Below, one piece after another: positions 59,810-64,000 of a DNA stretch of 64,000 nucleotides. Source of the stretch: Listeria cossartiae subsp. cayugensis (GTDB lineage Bacteria > Bacillota > Bacilli > Lactobacillales > Listeriaceae). A program made the position numbers and the translations under genes. The notes under the pieces were generated by a model. That model was not told the origin of the DNA. It did no database searches and worked only from the letters and a program-made list of their open reading frames with translations. The stretch is from NCBI RefSeq assembly GCF_014229095.1, contig NZ_JAARZC010000005.1, forward strand, positions 1-64,000. The letters run 5' to 3'. The stretch's first letter is position 1; the number at the start of each line of letters is the position of its first letter.

Positions 59810-60220
59810 TTATTTTAAAGCGGATTCGTCTAAATAAGCGATTTCCCATAGGTGGTTGTCTAAATCGAGAAAACTTCGGCTATACATGAAATCGAAGTCT
59901 TGCGTTTCTCCGGCTTGTTTGGCGCCAATTTTTAGAGCACGATCGACGAGATTGTCGACATCTTGGCGGCTATCTTGGGTGATTGTGATGAGGACTTCGC
60001 GTGCTTTTGTTGTGTCAGCGATGCCTTCTTTATGGAAAGTCTGGAAGAAATCTTCTTTCAAGAGCATGGCGAAAATATTTTCCCCGATGAGCATTTGGGT
60101 AGCATTTTCATCTGTGAATTGCGGGTTGAATTCGTAGCCAAGTTCCGTGAAAAAAGCGATGGTTGCTTGTAAATCTTTTACAGGCAAGTTAATAAAAATT
60201 TGCTTCGAGCGTGTTACCAT
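59810..60220 (-). CDS. VOC-family (glyoxalase-like) protein
   Basis: The 136-residue protein has a VOC fold pattern: IFINLPVKDLQATIAFFTELGYEFNPQFTDENATQMLIGENIFAMLL at the start and YSRSFLDLDNHLWEIAYLD at the end. Residues like Glu in WEIAY occupy a metal-ligand position, though the N-terminal His of true glyoxalase I is absent. It may be a metal-dependent isomerase/dioxygenase or a binding protein. The GGAGGTG site lies before ATG 60220. Confidence 0.85.
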   Translation of the reverse strand: MVTRSKQIFINLPVKDLQATIAFFTELGYEFNPQFTDENATQMLIGENIFAMLLKEDFFQTFHKEGIADTTKAREVLITITQDSRQDVDNLVDRALKIGAKQAGETQDFDFMYSRSFLDLDNHLWEIAYLDESALK

Positions 60221-60331
60221 AATTTATCACCTCCAGCCAAAAATAGCATGCAGAAAACTACATGTCAATGAATAAGTTGTGGTAAAGTAGGGAAGATATA
60301 AAGTAATCTAAAATTGAATATCAAAAACCAC

Positions 60332-60360
60332 TTGTAATCGGTTTCTTTTTGTACTATAAT
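60332..60360 (+). promoter_or_regulatory. promoter of the antiterminator gene
   Basis: TTGTAA (60332-60337) and TATAAT (60355-60360) with a 17-base spacer, immediately upstream of the RAT element. Confidence 0.85.
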
Positions 60361-60375
60361 GTTAGAGAAAAGCAT

Positions 60376-60470
60376 AGGATTGTTACTGCTAAGGCAGGCA
60401 AAACCTGAATTAATTCAAGTGCTATTTTGGTATCAATAGCGTTGGAATTAGTTTGGGTTTTTTTCTTTTG
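60376..60470 (+). promoter_or_regulatory. ribonucleic antiterminator (RAT) overlapping a terminator
   Basis: AGGATTGTTACTGCTAAGGC, continuing AGGCAAAACC (60376-60404), is a clear RAT of the LicT/SacY/BglG family. Its last bases are also the left arm of a hairpin (AAACC...GGGTT with inner GAATTAATTC/GAATTAG pairing) that ends in a run of seven T at about 60461. Binding by the antiterminator stabilises the RAT and prevents the terminator. Confidence 0.9.
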
Positions 60471-60486
60471 AAAGAGGTGAAAATGC

Positions 60487-61344
60487 ATGATTATCAAAAA
60501 AATACTGAATAACAATGTTGTAATCGCCGAGGGTAAAAGTGGCAAGGAGTCTGTCGTGATGGGCCGTGGTCTTGCTTTTCAAAAGAAGATTGGCGATGAG
60601 GTGGAGGTAGCCAATATTGAGAAAACATTCGTAATGGAAACACATGAACTTTCAGAAAAGCTCTCTGAATTACTTAGCGAGATACCACTGAAACATTTAC
60701 GTGTTGCGGATGATGTTGTCCAGTATGCGCAAGAAACGCTGGAAACAGATTTAAGTGACAATATTTATTTGACTCTCACAGACCATATTAACTTCGCAGT
60801 GTCACGGTATAATCAAGGTATTAATTTGAAAAACGCACTATTATGGGAAATAAAACGATTTTATCATGCGGAATATTTAGTTGGCATGAAGGCATTAGAT
60901 TTTATCGAGCAAGAAGTTGGCATTCGCTTGGATGAAGATGAGGCAGGTTTTATCGCACTTCACATTGTAAATGCTAGACAAGATGGACAACAAATGCACA
61001 TGACAGTAGCAATGACCCAAATTGTTCAAGATATTTTAAGTATCGTCACTTATCACTATGGCATGGTTTTAGATGAAACTTCACTGAATTACACACGTTT
61101 TATTACACATTTACAGTATTTCGCACAACGTTTACTTCGAAAAGAAATTGTCGATTCCGGCGATGACTTTTTATACGAACAAGTGCAACTCAAGTACCCC
61201 GAAGCTTTTAAATGCACGAAAAAAATTGACGCTTATTTAATTAATACGCATCATACAGAGTTAACAAGAGACGAACGTGTCTATCTTACAATTCATATTT
61301 ATCGCGTCACAGAACGTAATACGATGATTAAAAAGGAAGACTAA
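60487..61344 (+). CDS. BglG/LicT-family transcriptional antiterminator
   Basis: The 285-residue protein has an RNA-binding CAT domain (MIIKKILNNNVVIAEGKSGKESVVMGRGLAFQKKIGDEV) and two PTS-regulation domains. PRD1 has conserved His in LTDHINFAVSR near 102 and DEDEAGFIALHIVNAR near 153; PRD2 has YFAQRLL near 216 and DERVYLTIHIYRV near 262. Phosphorylation of these His by PTS proteins sets activity. A RAT lies in its own leader, so it controls itself. Unlike licT or sacY, no beta-glucoside PTS or hydrolase gene follows, so its other targets lie elsewhere. Confidence 0.95.
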   Translation: MIIKKILNNNVVIAEGKSGKESVVMGRGLAFQKKIGDEVEVANIEKTFVMETHELSEKLSELLSEIPLKHLRVADDVVQYAQETLETDLSDNIYLTLTDHINFAVSRYNQGINLKNALLWEIKRFYHAEYLVGMKALDFIEQEVGIRLDEDEAGFIALHIVNARQDGQQMHMTVAMTQIVQDILSIVTYHYGMVLDETSLNYTRFITHLQYFAQRLLRKEIVDSGDDFLYEQVQLKYPEAFKCTKKIDAYLINTHHTELTRDERVYLTIHIYRVTERNTMIKKED

Positions 61345-61404
61345 ATTTTTTTGGACTTATATGTAATGGATTACAGAAAAGTACTGCTTAGCGCGGTGCT
61401 TTTT

Positions 61405-61713
61405 TTATTGTAATTTTTTCTCAACTAAAATGACGGAAAATAGCACGGCGAAAATACTTGTCGTTAATAAAACGGAGCTGCGGATAAAAGCGTGCATCGG
61501 GATGAAAGCTAACACGAGCGATAGAACTAGAAGCAAAATACCGATAATTATCCAGTAATTTCCAAGCAATTGATGTGCTTTTTGCCAAGTATTTTCATTT
61601 TTTAAAGAAGCTTTCGTCCGGTAACTAAAGCGACTTTCTTTATTTTTAGGCGGATTGACCCGGTAGGTAATACCAAGAATAATGAGCAAAAGTGGAAAAA
61701 TTAAATCAAGCAT
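61405..61713 (-). CDS. SdpI-like small membrane protein
   Basis: A 102-residue protein from ATG 61713, behind AAAAGGAGG on the minus strand. Three helices are visible (LDLIFPLLLIILGITY, YWIIIGILLLVLSLVLAFI, IRSSVLLTTSIFAVLFSVILV). The YRVNPPKNKESRFSYRTKASLKNENTWQKAHQLLG segment is the hallmark of the SdpI/YfhL C-terminal domain. SdpI gives immunity to the SDP toxin in Bacillus, but many single-domain relatives have no known function. Confidence 0.85.
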   Translation of the reverse strand: MLDLIFPLLLIILGITYRVNPPKNKESRFSYRTKASLKNENTWQKAHQLLGNYWIIIGILLLVLSLVLAFIPMHAFIRSSVLLTTSIFAVLFSVILVEKKLQ

Positions 61714-61838
61714 AACGAACCTCCTTTTATGTACCATCGTAGTATAACAAATTATTGTGAAAAATTGAACGGTTTGGCCCTTTGGTTTAAGGGTATTGGT
61801 GAGTGAAGATGATCAGCTATTTAAAAGGAGGAAGAAAG

Positions 61839-63242
61839 ATGCTTTATAGTGAAAACGACAAGCGAAAACATGAAAGTTATCGAATCCCGCTCTTTGGATC
61901 TGAGGAAGAAAGTACTAGTATCCCAAAATATGTCTTAAAAAAGGAACCGATGGAACCGCGCATTGCTTATCAACTTGTGAAAGATCAGCTGATGGATGAA
62001 GGAAATGCGCGGCAAAACTTGGCGACTTTTTGCCAGACGTATATGGAAAAAGAAGCAGAAATACTGATGTCGGAAACACTTGCGAAAAATGCGATTGATA
62101 AATCCGAGTATCCGCAAACGGCAGAACTGGAAAACCGCTGTGTCAATATTTTGGCAGATTTATGGAATGCGCCAAAAGATATGACTTATCTAGGAACTTC
62201 CACAGTTGGCTCGTCGGAAGCTTGCATGCTTGGTGGTTTGGCGATGAAGTTTCGCTGGCGTAATAATGCGGAAAAACGCGGGTTAGATATTCAGGCAAAA
62301 CGCCCTAACTTAATTATTTCATCAGGTTATCAAGTGTGCTGGGAGAAGTTTTGTGTCTACTGGGATGTTGATATGCGTGTCGTACCAATGGATGAAGAGC
62401 ATCTTAGTATCGATGTGGACAAGGTGTTTGATTTCGTCGATGAGTATACAATTGGGATTGTCGGGATTTTAGGTATCACTTATACTGGCAAATTTGATGA
62501 TATTGCTTTGTTAGACGAAAAAGTAGAAATTTATAATGAAGCAAATGAGCATCAGTTAGTTATTCATATTGACGGAGCGAGTGGTGCGATGTTTACGCCA
62601 TTTGTGAACCCAGAACTACCTTGGGATTTCCGACTTAAAAATGTAGTTTCGATAAACACTTCTGGTCATAAATATGGTTTAGTTTATCCAGGTGTTGGTT
62701 GGATTTTATGGAAAGATAAAGAATATTTGCCAAAAGAACTTATTTTCGAAGTGAGTTATTTAGGTGGATCGATGCCGACGATGGCAATTAACTTTTCCCG
62801 AAGTGCGAGCCAAATTATTGGTCAGTATTATAATTTCTTGCGTTATGGCTTTGAAGGCTACCGAGAAATTCACGAAAAAACAAAGAAAACGGCGCTTTAC
62901 CTTGCAAAAACAGTAGAAAAAAGTGGCTATTTTGAAATTATTAATGATGGCGCAAATTTGCCAATTGTTTGTTACAAAATGAAAGATGGGCTTGATGTGG
63001 AGTGGACTTTGTACGATCTTGCTGATCAGCTTTTGATGAAGGGGTGGCAAGTTCCGGCGTATCCATTACCGGCTGATTTAAGTGATACTATTATTCAGCG
63101 CTTTGTTTGTCGGGCAGATTTGGGTCATAATGTGGCGGAAGAATTTGCCGCTGATTTCAGAGATGCGCTGCATAATTTAGAGCATGCCAGAGTGCTTTAT
63201 CATGACAAAGGCCGCAACGACTCTTACGGATTTACGCATTAA
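61839..63242 (+). CDS. gadD3: glutamate decarboxylase
   Basis: A 467-residue PLP enzyme from ATG 61839 after AAAAGGAGG. It has the family N-terminus YRIPLFGSEEESTSIPKYVLKKEPMEPRIAYQLVKDQLMDEGNARQNLATF, the cofactor region STVGSSEACMLGGLA near 124, IHIDGASGAMFTPF near 245 and the Schiff-base Lys at about 278 in SGHKYGLVYPGVGW. It consumes a proton while converting glutamate to GABA, the main acid-resistance reaction in Listeria. No antiporter gene is adjacent, as I recall for the third Gad of L. monocytogenes; the number in the symbol is inferred from that context. Confidence 0.95.
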   Translation: MLYSENDKRKHESYRIPLFGSEEESTSIPKYVLKKEPMEPRIAYQLVKDQLMDEGNARQNLATFCQTYMEKEAEILMSETLAKNAIDKSEYPQTAELENRCVNILADLWNAPKDMTYLGTSTVGSSEACMLGGLAMKFRWRNNAEKRGLDIQAKRPNLIISSGYQVCWEKFCVYWDVDMRVVPMDEEHLSIDVDKVFDFVDEYTIGIVGILGITYTGKFDDIALLDEKVEIYNEANEHQLVIHIDGASGAMFTPFVNPELPWDFRLKNVVSINTSGHKYGLVYPGVGWILWKDKEYLPKELIFEVSYLGGSMPTMAINFSRSASQIIGQYYNFLRYGFEGYREIHEKTKKTALYLAKTVEKSGYFEIINDGANLPIVCYKMKDGLDVEWTLYDLADQLLMKGWQVPAYPLPADLSDTIIQRFVCRADLGHNVAEEFAADFRDALHNLEHARVLYHDKGRNDSYGFTH

Positions 63243-63282
63243 AAAAGAAGACTTGGATGCGTGTCCAAGTCTTCTTTTTATG
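63241..63282. terminator. bidirectional terminator between gad and the esterase
   Basis: AAAAAGAAGACTTGGA pairs with TCCAAGTCTTCTTTTT around TGCGTG, perfect over 16 pairs. Confidence 0.95.
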
Positions 63283-64000
63283 AAAGTGGTAGCCAGTCGA
63301 TGATTTCCTTGATGCTTTTATCCCAAAATTCCCAGTCGTGGTCGCCGGGACCTTCGCGATATTCTAGCGGGGCATTATTGGCAAGCGCAAAATCGCGGAA
63401 ACGAATATTATCTTCATAAAGAAAATCTTCTGTGCCGCAATTTTGGAAAAGGGCTGGTAATTCGATTTGGTTGTTTAGGTTGGTTTCTAATAAATGAAAG
63501 AGATCATTTTCCGTACCAGTTTGGCTAGTCATTTCGCCGGTGATGGCACGCGTGCTAAAATTTTCGAAGCAGTCTTCTTTAATGATATAATTAATATCCA
63601 TGACGCCGGACATACTTGCCGCGGCTTGGAATTTTTCTGGGAAAGTAAGTGCAACTTTGAACGCACCGTAACCACCCATGGAATGCCCAGCGATGAAAGT
63701 GTCTTCTCTTTTGTCGGAAAGTGGCAGCCAATTTTTCATCACATGTGGAAGTTCTGTGCTAACAAACGCGAAAAAGTCGCGACCGTGGACCATGTTAGAA
63801 TAGAAGCTATGATCTGCTGCGGGCATGATGACAGCGAGCCCTTTTTCCGTAGCATAGCGCTCAATATTCGTATTACGTACATAAGTTGTGTGGTTATTGG
63901 ATAAGCCATGAAGAATATATAATGTTTTATATTTAGAAATCGAGCCATGGTAAAGTGTTTCTGTTTCGGGCAAAATCACCGTTACACTTGTTTGCATAGC
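63278..64000 (-). CDS. tributyrin esterase/S-formylglutathione hydrolase-like esterase (5' end outside window)
   Basis: At least 239 residues are visible; the family normally has about a dozen more at the N-terminus (a short stretch ahead of the SVTVILPE strand), so the start is probably beyond base 64000. Esterase D-type motifs: YKTLYILHGLSNNHTTYVRNTNIERYA, nucleophile in FIAGHSMGGYGAFKVALTFP, acid in NCGTEDFLYEDN and His in EGPGDHDWEFWD. The triad is complete. Such EstA-type enzymes hydrolyse short-chain esters. Confidence 0.9.
   Translation of the reverse strand, partial: AMQTSVTVILPETETLYHGSISKYKTLYILHGLSNNHTTYVRNTNIERYATEKGLAVIMPAADHSFYSNMVHGRDFFAFVSTELPHVMKNWLPLSDKREDTFIAGHSMGGYGAFKVALTFPEKFQAAASMSGVMDINYIIKEDCFENFSTRAITGEMTSQTGTENDLFHLLETNLNNQIELPALFQNCGTEDFLYEDNIRFRDFALANNAPLEYREGPGDHDWEFWDKSIKEIIDWLPLS

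Overview
The window reads as chromosome of a Listeria species of the L. monocytogenes/innocua group. It is AT-rich, the tmRNA carries the Listeria-type degradation tag (A)GKEKQNLAFAA, and bases 26476-64000 follow the familiar Listeria gene order: TetR/MMPL - dipeptidase - sigL - cggR-gap-pgk-tpiA-gpmI-eno - esterases - secG - rnr - smpB - alpha-glucan enzymes - ssrA - glutamate decarboxylase. The species call is inference from gene content.

Bases 1 to about 24700 are the replication, structural and lysis part of a siphovirus prophage; the integrase and repressor end lies left of the window. Early genes are a DEDD exonuclease, a DUF669 protein, a family B-like DNA polymerase and a P4/D5-type primase-helicase, followed by a gap with GTTAC repeats that may be the replication origin. 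Then come a late regulator, HNH, terminase, portal, protease, capsid, connectors, tail, baseplate, holin and an endolysin with a PSA-type cell-wall-binding half. Two recoding signals sit 460 bases apart: a CCC-TGA +1 shifty stop in the major tail protein and an A-AAA-AAG -1 slip with a perfect 12-bp hairpin in the tail chaperone. Next to attR is a leftward anti-CRISPR operon. It holds AcrIIA2 preceded by a gene with an AcrIIA1-type helix-turn-helix head joined to an unfamiliar acidic tail, driven by a promoter whose spacer is a perfect palindrome. The prophage seems to end in the 3' part of a tRNA gene, probably tRNA-Arg.

Bases 24752-26353 are a small accessory patch: a DUF898 membrane protein and two or three unknown proteins. 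From 26476 the chromosome is conserved. The glycolytic operon is preceded by a promoter and a two-site CggR operator. One of the clustered esterases lacks its nucleophile serine.

Bases 46197-56100 hold the most interesting chromosomal block. A leftward Rgg/ComR-type regulator faces a tiny divergent gene for a hydrophobic 12- or 19-residue peptide with a strong ribosome binding site and its own terminator, which looks like an unannotated peptide-pheromone system. Beside it, a cre site precedes two secreted GH31 enzymes that resemble the cycloalternan-forming pair, a remnant of a lost internalin-like gene and a surviving secreted LRR protein. ssrA and a set of small regulatory and stress genes follow, including an orphan BglG-type antiterminator with its own RAT/terminator and a glutamate decarboxylase. 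A partial esterase closes the window.
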